Assembly: GCA_030549775.1 (NCBI GenBank)
Contig: CM060175.1
Coordinates: 100,673,438-100,737,437 of the forward strand
Length of the DNA stretch: 64,000 nt
Reading direction: 5' to 3'
From: Tamarix chinensis
Taxonomy: Eukaryota; Streptophyta; Magnoliopsida; Caryophyllales; Tamaricaceae
Shown here: positions 24,276 through 35,992 of the stretch, piece by piece
Layout of the letters: each line of letters begins with the position of its first letter
Position numbering within the stretch: the first letter of the stretch is position 1
Position numbers and translations under genes: made by a program
The notes under the pieces: generated by a model
Databases searched by the model: none
Told to the model about the DNA's origin: nothing
What the model saw: only the letters and a program-made list of their open reading frames with translations

Positions 24276-24879
24276 ATAGCAATGAGTCAGATTTAGCTAT
24301 ATTTAGATTTTAATTTATTTTTATTATCTAGATTTAAATCAATTTAAATCTGTCAGATTTTAAAAGTTTAAATCTAGAGTCAGATTCAGATCTATCGAGT
24401 TTAGTGAGTAAATAGGTGATAAATGGATTCGGTTATTTTTTATTTTTTTAAATAATCTATATAAATATAAATATATTTATATTTTATATAGCGTAATATT
24501 TAAAAAAAAACTCTTCGAGTAAAGAGATAAATATTTTAAAATAATTACTTTTACTTTTCAAATGGTATTTTAATATTTTTGGAATAAAATATTATAAATA
24601 ATGTCTATAAAATAAATATACAGAAATAAAAGAAATAAAAATCTCAAACACGATTATAACAAAAATAATATTTGTATATATGTATATATATGTGTGTGTG
24701 TGGTTTGGATCAGATTTGAATTTCAGATTACTGAATTCAAACACATATCCATTTGCATATATATAGACCTAGACCTCACCCATATCCGTCGGATCTAAAA
24801 ATTATAGACCCAAATCCATTAAAAATAATGCAGGTCTAGCGGACCTAGATCGAATCCGGAACTCATTGACATTCCTATT
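24276..24879. mobile_element. hAT-like MITE, old copy
   Basis: The right end CTCATTGACATTCCTATT and left end AATAGCAATGAG are imperfect inverted copies; the left end lacks a few bases. Interior words (gatctatcgagt, ggatccg, acctagatc, cggaactcattg) match the better-preserved element at 28470-29135. Contains a TG/TA microsatellite (24675-24700). No ORF. Confidence 0.5.
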
Positions 24880-25520
24880 TAAAAAGGATGATGAATTGCA
24901 TGGAGTAGCTTACATCGATCGGATTACTATAGTGGAGTTGCCTGCGAATTTTAGCTGGGAAGATATGAAAATGATGGGAGATCAACAGAATAATTGAGAT
25001 TTGGATGTTCTGACAATGGACATGAATTATTATTATTATTATTATGTATTTAATTATGCCTTGATTAAAAATATTGTGAAAAAATGACATATATATATAT
25101 ATATATGGATTTAAAGAAAGGAACAAAGAAATCGAGGAAAAGAGAAGTGGGGCTTTTGATCGGTAGCAAGAACTAGAGGGAATAACACAAAGACACACAA
25201 AGACAAAGGTTGAAAAAAAACAAGAGAGAAATGGGAGCAAAAATAAGGAAATACTATGTAATATTTTGATATTTTTGGAAACCTAAGTTATTTAGGATTA
25301 GTATTAGTGGAGATTAAGTTTTATTAGTTTGGTGATTTATCTCATCTTTATATAGCTATAAAACTCTAATTGCATTTTCAAAATATTTTATTTAGAACTC
25401 GTTGTCATTTCTTACAGTTTTGTGTTCTGTGAGAATTTCAGGCTGCTATTGCTATTATAATTTTTTTGAGATTCTTATGTTTTATTTATATTTTATATCC
25501 TTACAATTTACTAAGTCTCA
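24880..25520. other. Intergenic; short gene-like tail and ATT microsatellite
   Basis: 24881-24997 on + is an open stretch of 38 codons ending in TGA (…VAYIDRITIVELP… …WEDMKMMG…) with balanced composition, possibly a displaced exon end. No start or splice site supports a gene. (ATT)n lies at 25026-25045 and (AT)n at 25089-25106. The 121-codon - strand frame 24875-25240 is low complexity and is not called. Confidence 0.3.
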
Positions 25521-27660
25521 TAGAATAATATTTTGAATTTTATCTAATCTTAATCCTAAGAAATTAATATTTTAATCTAATCCTAATCCCAGGTAATTAA
25601 TATTTTTATCTTATCCTCATTTTTTAATCCTAAACATCATCCTAAACCTAAAATTATATTTCCCTTTCCCTTTTTCCTTTTCTCTATCCTGATATCCCTT
25701 CTCATTTTTCCCTTTCTAGCCATGCAACCCCCTTCATGTGGTTCCCTCTATTGTTCCCTTGCCCTCTACCTTGCAACCCAGCCTGCACCACCGACTACAC
25801 TGTGTCCCCATCCTTCTCTAGGATTTTATCGAGGAAAAACTCACAACAAACCATGCTCGAACCCCTGCACTATTTTATTGTTCCTCATCCCACATCCTCA
25901 CCTTATTCCCCTATAAATATCCTTCTTCTCCACCCCTTATTTCATTTTACAACTCACACAAACTCCCCTCGTCTCCCTCTTTCTTCCCTCAGCCACTTTG
26001 TCCTTCATCTGTCATCATTCCACCATTTTTCTCCAACAAAACTCTACATAATCTTCCTCACCTCACAATATGAATTGGCCACAGTGTGAGCAACTCAAGT
26101 CTTATTGTGTGACAAACCTACAATCAATAAGCCCTAACTGTGTGAACTACTCATACAAACCACCCCCTAATACACCACAACCTTACATTGCAACCACCTT
26201 AAATACACCAAAACCTCATGCCACATCACCCTACTAACTTCAAGCTTTCATATAATACTCCAAATTTTATCTAATATTAATCATAAATAATTAATAGTAT
26301 AACCAAATCCTAATCTTTATTTTGAGTAATTTATATTTTAACCTAACCATAGTTCTACACGATTAATATTTTAATCTTACCTAATTTTGTTAATTATAAT
26401 TTAAAACCTAATCCTAACCATAACCCCACACCTAGCTTTCCTTTTTTCCTTTTCTTCTTCTTCTACTCGATTTTCCCTCTTCTCTACAACTTGCTCATTC
26501 CTTCATATCTGCCTTGACTAAACTCCCCCTTTTCAAGCTTCCCTAACATCTCACCACCGCATCCCATCTCCCATAAATCTTAGGATGTGTCTTGTTAAAA
26601 TTCTTGATAGTTTTTCCTCCTGATCATGCCTCACCTTCAGCTCATGCACGCTTACTTTTCTATCATTCACCATGCAAGCCATGTGTGTGTGTGCCCCAGA
26701 GTTCTCTATCTCATTTAATGCCCACCTAAATTACACCATCCCTCCATTTCCATCGAGCATCACAGCTCCAAACACTACCTTCTTCTCCTTCTTTATTGCC
26801 CTTTGTGTCATCGTCATTCATCACCCACACACCACTCACCACCACCATTTCCCTAAAAAAAAAAGCAACCACCACTACCTCCCTATCATTCCCCCTCATT
26901 GTTAACTAACCATCACCACACCAAGCCATTCGTTTTTCTTCTTATCTTACTCTATTTCATTTTTTAAGGCTCACAATAGTGCACCCCTCGCACATTCCAA
27001 ACATGTTCCTATCGTGCTCCTTTTCTTCTAGCCTGTGAGTTTTGTGCACAACCATGAGCAAACTTTTTCCCTCTCCCATGTGTGTCTTTACCTCTTGACC
27101 CATGCATGTGATGCATGCATGCCCGTTCCCTTTTTTCTTTTCCCTTGGCACCACTGTGCCCTCCATTCTAGCACCACTATACACCACTCTAGCACCATTG
27201 TACATTCCACCTTATTACCTTACATCCAAGCCCTCCATTTGTTTCAATTGTCCCCATTTCTACCCTCCTTTACCTTAAATTTTCCTTGGGTGTATTCTTA
27301 AGTTCTAATTATGCTTTACTATTGTTTCATAGGTAATTTTCTAGTGATCTCGGAAGATGTGGGTTAGGCTTACTTGTTTAGAGATAGTTGTCATTTCTTG
27401 TAAGGATACACGTCGTAGTTAGGGCCTTTTTGTGCAGCGTGTGCATTTTTATGTGATATCAAGTTGGAAATGTTATATGGATATTGTTATTATGATAATG
27501 CTATTATATGATATCTTATGTCGTAAGTTGAAAAGGTGAGTTATGAAAGTATGTGTTTGCCTATATTGTTGGTTAACATGAATCGAGATAGGTGGTATCG
27601 ATATGCAATTGTTGTTACATTTTTCATAATAATGATGATGATGATGATGGTGATATATAT
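25521..27660 (+). mobile_element. Two head-to-tail truncated long LTR-like repeats
   Basis: The text at 25521 (AATAATATTTTGAATTTTATC) recurs at 26250 (ATAATACTCCAAATTTTATC), each followed by a ladder of 'aattaatattttaatcta' words and then a CT-rich block (25650-26100; 26430-27290). The second continues with 'cataggtaattttctagtgatctc' at 27330, equivalent to 18183 in another copy. Offset is about 730 bp, so the first copy is truncated. ORFs in the CT-rich parts (25722-26089, 26672-26905, 27035-27301) have no domains. Confidence 0.5.
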
Positions 27661-27663
27661 ATA

Positions 27664-28252
27664 TAGGGGCATATCTAGTGAGAATCATTCTTTAAGGTGA
27701 GAATTGAGAACCACCCTAATTTTTTAAGATGCTTACCATAGTTTCCAACACCTACCGTGAGTAGTTTTCACCACCTATTGCCGGTAGTTTATAACTTAAA
27801 ATATAAATATCTAATACTTACAAAAGTACCACTACATTTTTTCCTGATACTCAAATACTATAATTTTCTGAGAGACTTGCAGTTGTTTTCTCCACCCACT
27901 AGAAGTAGTTTCCCACACCCATTATGGATAGTTTATTGACCTAAAACATAAATATATAATATTTTTAAAAATGACACCATTTTGTTGATAGACTTATAGT
28001 AACTTATTCCATCAATTGACAGTAGTTTCTACCAAGGTATTTTCTAAAGATAAAACATAAATACATAATATTTACCAAAATTCCGCCACCTTCTTTTTTC
28101 CTAACACTAAAATATTATAGTTTTCTAAAAGACTTACATTAGTTTCCTCTACTTATTATGATTAGTTTCTACCACCTATTAAATGTAGTTTCTTCAACAA
28201 AGAGTTCTCAGTTATCAATGAGAGATGCAATTCTCATTGGATATTTACCCTA
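27664..28252. mobile_element. TIR element with internal 'AGTAGTTT' repeats
   Basis: Ends ATAGGGGCATATCTAGTGAG and (reverse complement) ATAGGGTAAATATCCAATGA are imperfect inverted repeats, inserted in a TA-rich microsatellite so the TSD is hidden. The interior has three to four diverged copies of a ~125-bp unit (…accacctattg…agtagttt…aaaacataaatatataatattta…actcaaatactatag). A related copy is at 47205-47590. No ORF; superfamily unclear. Confidence 0.55.
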
Positions 28253-28469
28253 TATATATATATATTGGATGTTGAAATTTATTAATATTGGAACTCATAA
28301 GGTATTTGTGAAAATATGACTATCTTTAAGCTTGGTACATCATCAACACATTGTAATCCTCGTTGGAGGAAAATTTTAATTGTAATCCTTAAGCTTGAAT
28401 AATAAAAATAATAACATCAATAGTATATAATGTTGTTTATTTAATTGTATCGACATCACATAGGCATAG
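28253..28469. other. Intergenic spacer
   Basis: AT-rich sequence between two short transposons; nothing recognisable. Confidence 0.5.
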
Positions 28470-28920
28470 TAGGGATGTCAATAGGTCGAGTCTCATTCCG
28501 GTCCAGCCAGACCCAAACCTGTACACGTTTAAATTACTTAAATTTAGACCCAACTTAGACCCATTAGGTCTCAAAAATTCAGATCAAGACCTAGATCTAT
28601 CGGGTCTAGCTGGTAAACGGGTCCTAAATGAGTCCAACTATTTTTGAAAAAAAAAATTAATAATCTATGTGAATACAAATACATTTATGTTTTATATAAA
28701 TTAATATGTATTTTTTGTTAAAAAAATCCTCCACGTAAAAAAAATACATATATTAAAATAGCTACATTAACGTTTCAAATGGTGTTTTAATGATTTTAAA
28801 ATATAATATTGTACATATTGCTTATCAAGTAAATATACAAAAAAAAAATTGAAATGAATAAGAAGTTCAAACAATATTACGAATAATGATAAATATAATA
28901 TTAGTTTGTATTTATATATG

Positions 28921-28964
<44 letters not shown>

Positions 28965-29135
28965 CACTAAACTGGTTTGATGGGTCGGATATGAGTCTAG
29001 AACTACTAGACTCAGACCCATTAAAATATATATAGACCTAGATCCGTAGGGTTCAAAAAGTATGGACCCAAACCCACTAAATATGAGGCGGTTTTAATAA
29101 GTTTGGGTCGAATACGGAACCCATTGCCATCCCTA
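28470..29135. mobile_element. hAT-like MITE rich in GGGTC/GACCC words
   Basis: Left end TAGGGATGTCAAT; right end (reverse complement) TAGGGATGGCAAT; flanked by GCATAG on both sides (28464-28469, 29136-29141). TAGGGRTGNCAA ends are typical of plant hAT families, whose TSD is normally 8 bp, so the duplication has probably eroded. The interior shows mirrored 'ggtcgagtctc', 'gacccaaacc' and 'ctagacctagatc' words and a (CA)n run at 28924-28951. The ORF 28767-29021 is repeat-derived. Confidence 0.65.
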
Positions 29136-29700
29136 GCATAGATAGAGTATATTTAGGTGAGCTATATTAATCAATTGTTGGTTGTCGTAGTTGAATTTTT
29201 AAACTTATTTAGAAAATAAACTTACTAAGTCTTATCTAAATTTTCAAAATTTGTTATTAAAAAATAGTTGTTAGCATACCCATAGTTGGCCGATGTTCTC
29301 CTTTTATTAAATATAGTTTATGGATAGAACTTAGCCTATGTTTTGTAAACCTTTTGTGTTCTAGCGCAATTTTTTTGGGCTAAAACTTTTAAAGAAAAAC
29401 ATAATAATTTTGTTAGATTTACATTCTAACTATAGTAAAACAACAAACCGTAAAAGCAGACAACCAACATCAAACGGTTCTTCCAAACCAAATAAAAAAT
29501 CATGCACAATTAATAATCATATATGTCCCGTGAGGATAAACTAGAAATACAGTAGAAACCATTAGAAAGCTAAAAGAAATTAACCGAGCCAAAGAACACT
29601 ATTATCCGAACAAATAGATTAATATGAGCCTGACCGAGCTCCGATCAGAGCCCATCAAGCATTTAGATGCCTCAACTTCGAATGGTACGTACGTGATCAG
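29136..29700. other. 3' flank of the VQ gene
   Basis: Non-coding sequence downstream (on the - strand) of the VQ gene. It presumably includes its 3' UTR, but no clear poly(A) signal was fixed. Nothing else recognised. Confidence 0.5.
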
Positions 29701-29955
29701 TTAATTTTTTCCGGTAAGCCTGTGTACAATGCTCCTGAATTCTTCTGGTGTGACATGAATAACTCTTGGCGATACTTGATAAACAATAACCGGATCCGAT
29801 TCATATGGAGTGGTAGTAGTAGTAACTAATGTCTTCTTGATGTTCTGCTTCTTGAACTTTAAAGACGCAGGCCGCGGCCTCAAAAGTGCTCGTCTTCTCG
29901 TCGAAGAATTCATCGTGTTAACCTGATCATCATTTGCTGCAGAATGCATCGCCAT
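29701..29955 (-). CDS. VQ-motif protein (84 aa, intronless)
   Basis: The protein has a basic central part (residues 20-42: RRRALLRPRP, then KFKKQNIKK), then PVIVYQVSPRVIHVTPEEF and the core F73-R-S-I-V77-H78-R-L-T81-G82 close to the C-terminus. VQ proteins carry FxxxVQxxTG, are plant-specific and mostly nuclear, and commonly bind WRKY transcription factors or MAP kinases in stress and defence signalling. Here the motif's Q is H (VH form). Short, single-exon VQ genes are normal for the family. An in-frame TAG precedes the ATG by one codon, fixing the start. The leader is GA-rich and a TATA box lies about 150 bp upstream. No neighbour is functionally linked. Confidence 0.85.
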   Translation of the reverse strand: MAMHSAANDDQVNTMNSSTRRRALLRPRPASLKFKKQNIKKTLVTTTTTPYESDPVIVYQVSPRVIHVTPEEFRSIVHRLTGKN

Positions 29956-30114
29956 TGACTAATTTGTTAACACACACGCTCTCTCTCTCTCTCTCTTTGT
30001 CTCTCTGTGTATCTATGTTGGGATCTTTCTTTCTTCTAATTATTGGAGCTGGAGCTTTGAAGTCGGAGGGAGGGTGAATGCAAAATGGATCCATGTGCGG
30101 TAATTTATATATAT
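29956..30114 (-). promoter_or_regulatory. VQ gene TATA box and GA-rich 5' leader
   Basis: On the - strand a TATA box (ATATATATAAATTA, about 30102-30114) is followed by a leader containing a (GA)n tract at 29981-29997. GA/CT tracts in 5' leaders are frequent in plants and can bind BPC/GAGA-type factors. The transcription start is inferred to lie around 30075-30085. Confidence 0.55.
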
Positions 30115-30331
30115 GGGAATGGGCACGCAGGGAAGTTACTGGGCGGAGAATAAGCTGGTAATGATCGATCATAGGTAGTAGTATGGTGGGCGAGGGAAGA
30201 CCAGTAATTGTGGTCAGCCCTTGAACGAGTCAGCTACTGAGACCGCCGGCCGGCCAACCAATGAAAATATTGTTTTCTGATTATGTACTACTTTTTATAT
30301 GTCAAATATATATTAATGATGTAACTTAGAT
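30115..30331. other. Upstream region of the VQ gene
   Basis: About 200 bp of unique-looking DNA with TGAC-type words (GGTCAGC near 30213, GAGTCAGC near 30227) that could be W-box-like or bZIP half sites on the VQ strand. No gene. Confidence 0.3.
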
Positions 30332-30614
30332 AGGGCTGTAAATGAGCTGAATCAGTTCGGTATTCGGCTCGACTTGGCTCGTTAAAAGCTCGGTTCGACT
30401 CATTCGTTTAATTAAACGAGCCTAAAAGTGAAGCTCGGGTTCGGTTTATTTTTTGGTTTTGACTCGTGAGTTTGGCTCGGCTCGTTAAAAGCTCTGTTCA
30501 GTTCGTTCGTTTAGTTAAACGAGCCGAGCCTAAACATTATTTTAGACTCGTTTAGTTAAACGAACCGAACCAAATCTAGGGGTATTCGGCTCGGCTCGAC
30601 TCGTTTACAGCTCT
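30332..30614. mobile_element. Short TIR element with GGCTCG / TTAAACGAG words
   Basis: Ends AGGGCTGTAAATGAG and (reverse complement) AGAGCTGTAAACGAG, flanked by AACTTAGAT (30323-30331) and AACCTCAGAT (30615-30624), an eroded duplication of 9-10 bp. The interior alternates GGCTCGTTAAAAGCTC and TTTAGTTAAACGAGCC words. Same family as 16975-17262. It sits about 220 bp upstream of the VQ gene TATA box. Confidence 0.6.
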
Positions 30615-31775
30615 AACCTCAGATATGGTTGGTTTATATCAAAACCTCGAATAAAATTTAATCTTTATGGTTGTATGTTGATCAACCAAATTATCAAAAT
30701 ATTCAAGACGTTGAAATGTACGGTAGGCTTGATTAAACGCAAAAGGAGCTCTCAATTCAACGTAAGTATAAACGGAGTAATAGATAACAGTTCATAAAAA
30801 TGAAAACACATAATGCACCACCAAAAATTTATATATTATATTCTAATTTATATATATATAAAAGCAGAGTTGTGGTCAAAATTTTAGCACAACTTTTTCC
30901 GCAGTGGTTTTCTATTATCCAAATATTATTAAGTCGACAAATTTAGAATAAATAAATAACTATCATAGTACTTATACTCTTTTCATATTTTACTCCAAGT
31001 CTTAAATTTTTTATCTATATAAAAATTGAACCACGGAAGCATCAAAATTGACAAACCCATGTTACTAAATTTGATATTATACTATCGTAATTACATCAAA
31101 TCGTGTTATTTCAACTACAAGTTTTGTAATAAAAAAAAATTCACATATCACTTTTATATAATTTTTTATCTTTAAATTTAATTTTATAAATTATATGACA
31201 GTTATTGACTATTTAAATATATACGAAATATTTTTTATATATTATTAATAATTATTTATACTTAGACTCTATAAAGATAAATATGCGTCGTGCAAATTTA
31301 GTTGTATTCAAATAGAGACTTTGAACAGTAATGTGTCTACCGTAGACCCATCTTTTTGGTCAAAAATGTGACTAGTGTAATAATGTCAACCCCATTTCAT
31401 TACGTAAAGAGGCTTATTATATTGCTTTATCAACATATCAAAATCCCCGTACGACGATGCATGTCAACCCTCTGGCCGTTTTTCAGGGTTGACGAAATTA
31501 TTTATTGTCAAGGAAACGTTTTTACAAAGTCAAATTTACTTCTCTTTTTTTTTTCCTATTTTCCCTTGCACAGTTCACATGTCCAAAATAAAATTAACTA
31601 GCATACATGTAAGTTGATTCACGAATCGTGGTATTAGTTACTGTATATCTACTCACAAATCAATATACGTCATAAGTTTTACTCTCAAGTACTTATTTCA
31701 TAAGAAAAATCAAACCAAATATCCGATAATTCAATTTAATAATCTTTCTTATGATTGGATTTTGGTTTCTTACTA
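30615..31775. other. Intergenic AT-rich DNA
   Basis: No gene recognised. The 81-codon frame at 31356-31601 starts with GTG, ends in a T-rich tract and shows no domain. Otherwise AT-rich unique or decayed sequence. Confidence 0.45.
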
Positions 31776-32012
31776 TAGTCACTTCGTTTCATAATATATA
31801 TCATTTTTTCATTTAATAAATAAACTTTGACTACAATATATATCTTGTAATATATAAAAACATAAAAAGATAGTATTATAAAAATTATTTTGAAATATGA
31901 ATATAACAATTATATTTGTTTATCATAATTTATTATATTTCAAGAGAATTTAAGATTAAAAGTTCAACCTCGAAATTCGTAAATGACTTGTATATTGTGA
32001 AACATCGGTTTC
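31776..32012. mobile_element. Stowaway-like MITE
   Basis: The left TAGTCACTTCGTTTCATAAT and right 'TATATTGTGAAACATCGG' are diverged inverted copies of the 'CCGTTTCATAATATAAG' type of Stowaway ends. About 235 bp, AT-rich, no ORF. Confidence 0.45.
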
Positions 32013-32592
32013 TAAATACCATATTTAATTTATATGTGGCATATATATTGAAACATGCAAAATAAGGAACAACATTGTTTGGTAATTTAGTATTCATTAA
32101 TTTTTTTTAATATTTTATTTTTTTGAAAAATCTTGATTAGAAAATTTAAAAAGAAAATGATTGTTTTATGTGATTTAAAAGGAGGGTTAATGCCTTGGTT
32201 GACTCTAAATAAAATAAGTTGGGTCTTTTTATTAATTGGGCACTATATATATATATATTGCACAGAAGAATGACTCAGGTCTAGAAAATCAAAAAACAAG
32301 CATAGGATAGACCAAAGCTGTCTAGGCATAGAGATATTTCCATATTGTAGACCACCTACATTGTCAAACGGTAGGTAATATTTGATTGTTGTGAACTGGG
32401 ACTCGTAGAGCTGCATACCAAAAAGAGGTTGTGGCCCAAATATGCTATATAATCTACTACTTAAATTTTCTCTCAAAAATTATGGTAGATACAACAAAAA
32501 ATGAACCTTCGCATGAGAACGCGACAAGCATGAATCAAAGTGTGGAGAGGGTCATAAGTAAAGAAACCATCCCACAAGAACTATATGACCAT
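32013..32592. other. Intergenic
   Basis: AT-rich DNA with a short (AT)n run at about 32246-32260. The 77-codon - strand frame 32243-32476 has no recognised domain and no supporting signals. Confidence 0.4.
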
Positions 32593-32915
32593 TAGGGTTG
32601 TAAATTAACCAAGTCGGGGTAGTCTCAGGCTTAGCTTATTTAATATACGTACCTAAAAATAAATCTTAAGCTCGACTCATGTATAAACAAGCTGAGTTTA
32701 AACAAGTCTGACTAGCTTATGATATTCTGTGGTAACCAAGTCAAGCTTGTGAGCTTTGGCAATATATATGATTTTGATCCCAAATTCTTCATGCTCAAGC
32801 CTGGATCATTTATTAAATGAGCTTAAAAATAAAGCTCAATCTTTCTTTAGCTAAATTAAAGAGTTGAACCGAGCCCAGAAATTTTACGAGTTGGTTATAT
32901 GTGTTTACATCCCTA
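32593..32915. mobile_element. Short TIR element, third copy of the AGGG(N)TGTAAA family
   Basis: Ends TAGGGTTGTAAATTAAC and (reverse complement) TAGGGATGTAAACAC. The interior has 'aagctcgactcatg', 'gagcttaaaaataaagctc' and 'caagctgag' words as in 16975-17262. The flanking duplication is not clear, so it is older. Confidence 0.55.
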
Positions 32916-33067
32916 ACTGCCACAATAGAGTCATAATTCATCACATTACCAATATCCCTATTCTTAGCCCTAGTGAATCCAAAAAAAACATCCCAAGTGG
33001 TCAAAATTGAACTGAAGCCAAGTTTAGCTACAAATCCAAAAGGCTAGCAACCCATATGGTCTCTTGT

Positions 33068-33204
33068 CACTTCTATAAAAATACAAATAGACGATAACTT
33101 ATATGGTTGTTGTAACAAAAAAAAACATATGTAACCCATATAGTAAAAAATATAGCAATTTAGTTAAAGGGGTATAATTATAAGGAGGTATAGATAGCGG
33201 TTAT
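33068..33204 (+). mobile_element. CACTA-like element, left part
   Basis: Starts CACTTCTATAAAAATACA and reaches GGTATAGATAGCGGTTAT, a subterminal repeat word. The same element resumes at 37443 after the inserted LTR-like repeat. Superfamily assignment rests on the CACT-end and on the repeated 'tatagatRgYggtta' words in both orientations; no transposase seen. Confidence 0.4.
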
Positions 33205-34773
33205 TAAAATGCCCCAAAAATATTTATTTTAAGAAGTGTAATTAAATAAGGATTTATTAGGGAATTAATTTAATTAGTTATTTTTAGTGGAATAAGAAGA
33301 ATTTATTTAGGGCAAATTAAGAAGGAATTTATAAATATTTTTATAAGGGAAATTTTGGTATTTTTTTAATTAAAAAGGAATTTAGGAAGAATCTTTTTAA
33401 AATCCTAATTTAGCCTAAAAAGGAAATTTAATATTATTTATTTAAATTCCTAAAATATTATAATTAATTTAATTAACCCCAACCTATTTATTTTTCTTTT
33501 TCCCTTTTTCTCTTTCTTTTTCTTTGTTTTCCTCTTTTCTTCCTTTTTCTCTCTTTTTCTTTCTGATTAAGCATGTCGCGGCCCAATCTCTCCTTTCTTC
33601 TTTTTCTCTTCCGCGGCCCAACCTTCCGTTCTTTTCTTTTCTTCCTTCGGCAGCCAGAACACTGCGTATAGCTTCTTTTTTCCCTGGAATGTCGCGTTCC
33701 ATTTAAAAATCTTTATAACGGGCGCCGACTGGCCCGGTTCTCCTTTCTTTTTCTTTTCTTTCTTTTTCCCCCAGCCGCTCGGTTCACCTTCTTCTTCCTC
33801 CTTCCTCCTCCACCGTCGACCTGTAGCTTCGTAGCCTCTGAAAATGGAGCCACCGGCTACGCTTGACTTGACCAGTCGTTTCTCCTCTCTTTCTCTTCCC
33901 CTTGAATCATAGTTCAACCTAACCTAACCCACTTTCCTTTTTCTTCATGCAAATCCTCCTTTTCCTACGCAAAAGGTTGACCACGACCTAAATTTGTGCC
34001 GGCTGATTGACGTCGACGACTACCCCAAACCCAACCTGCACTATCTTCCTACCGACCCTCAGAACCCTACATTCCCCTCCAAACTCTACAAATACCCCTT
34101 GTTTGGTTGATTTTGAAACTTTTTCCCCGCAACCCTAAGAACTTACCCTGCACACCACCGCGAATTCAGACAACCTTTTCTTCGCCATCAACCAACTACG
34201 CTGCCATCTCTGCCTACCTAACTCTTCTCTGCACCGCCCTCTAACTAACTAAACCACACATCCCCCTCGATTCTTCTTGTACGAGCCACCACAGCCATGC
34301 AAAATTCCCTACCCAAAAATCCAAATTTTTTACACCTACAACCCCTCGCGTCGTCATCCACCACCACATCCGCCGCTATCACTGCCTTCTACACCACCCA
34401 AAAGCTGGTACCAATCTTCCTCCACCTCATCCTACCCTTCTTTTCTCCTTTATCCTTCTCCTCCTCTCTCTTTCTTTCTTCTCTTCATTTCGGCCGCCAC
34501 CAATGCCGCCGCCACTTACTGCACCACCACCCTCACTTTACTCCTCTCAGTCTAGGCTACCACTAACACCTCAACCTCCACCCTTATTCTCTATCTATTC
34601 TTCTCAAACCTCAACCTTTTCCTTTTTTATCCTCTTATCCGACCGCCGCCGCCGTGCACCACCGCCAGTGTCACCCATCTCTACCGACTCAAGGTGAAAT
34701 CTTAAACCCTCTCAACCCTTCTCCCCTATTTAGTTAAGCTTATTCTATTTTATTTTCAATTTTTAACATTTAT

Positions 34774-35203
34774 TCAATTATTATTATTATTATTATTATT
34801 ATTATCATTATTATTATTATTATTATTCGGTTTAATATTAATGTTATATCTTCTTAACAGGGGCGAGAGTAAGTATTAATTATTTAAGTTATTAGTTTCA
34901 AATTATTAGTACTATTAGTATTATTATAAGTTTTATTATCATTATTATTTTATTATTATTATTAATATTATCTATCTAAAGAAGGACGAAGCCCTATTTT
35001 ATTAAATGGTGTGCATACTCCTATTTTTATTATTAATATTATTATTTCTACTATTATTAATATTATTATTATCTTTATTATTATTAATATCATTATAAGT
35101 AATATGTGTTATTAATAATAATATTATTATTATTATTAAATGGTACTTTACTATTTTGAGGTAGGGTCAAAAACCCTACCTTATATTATTTAGTTTTATG
35201 TTA

Positions 35204-35242
<39 letters not shown>

Positions 35243-35376
35243 TACTATTTTTATTATTATTATAATTATTAGCATTATTTTGGTGGAGGGTAGAAGCCCT
35301 TATAGCACCATCTGTTTTGAATCATATTAATATTATTAATAGTATTTTTAGTAGTATTTCATATAGTTATTATTAG
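34774..35376. repeat. (ATT)n microsatellite cluster
   Basis: Several long runs of TTA/ATT (for example 34775-34828, 35030-35140 and 35200-35275) separated by short unique text. Low complexity inside the LTR-like repeat; no coding. Confidence 0.8.
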
Positions 35377-35822
35377 TATAGTATTGTTTTATTAAAAACC
35401 TAGTCTTAGAATAAGTTAGTAAATAATAGTATCTTTAGTAGGAGGGAGCCTAATTCTAGTTTTTCCCTTATAATGGTGAGACCAGTCAAAACCCTTAAGA
35501 GGCGTAGGAGCGTACTCCAAGACCGATGACATTTTAGGTAAGGGGTGTTAAGGTTGTTTGTGTATTGTGTGTTTATATGGCATGCATGCCATGTGATATG
35601 AACTATAATGTATTTTATGTGTATTTGTATAACTATCATATATGTAGCATGATATGGAGTTGAGGTAAGTTCGTGCAATAAATTGTGGCATGTGTATTAT
35701 GTGTATGGGTTGTGTTGTTATTGTGGTATGGTGTGGCCCATAAGACATGCATGATGGGTGTTGTAATATGATGATATAGAGTGTAATAATGTGGGGTCGG
35801 TTTGTATGTTATATGACCATGC

Positions 35823-35992
35823 ACGGGAGCTAGGATTTGTATGGGAGTAGGGTGTGCATGGGAGTTACGGTTTGCATTGGAGTTAGGGTTTGCATGGACG
35901 TTAGGGTTTGCATGGGAGTTAGGGTTTGAATGGGAGTTAGGGTTTGCATGGAAGTTAGGGTTTGTATGGAAATTTAGGGTTTCACGTATGGG
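35823..35992. repeat. 18-bp minisatellite carrying TTAGGGTTT
   Basis: The unit is GCATGGGAGTTAGGGTTT, about nine copies with point changes. Each unit contains the plant telomere-like word TTAGGGTTT. Because 18 is a multiple of three, frames stay open through it (35841-36140 on +, 35636-36046 on -) without being genes. Confidence 0.8.
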
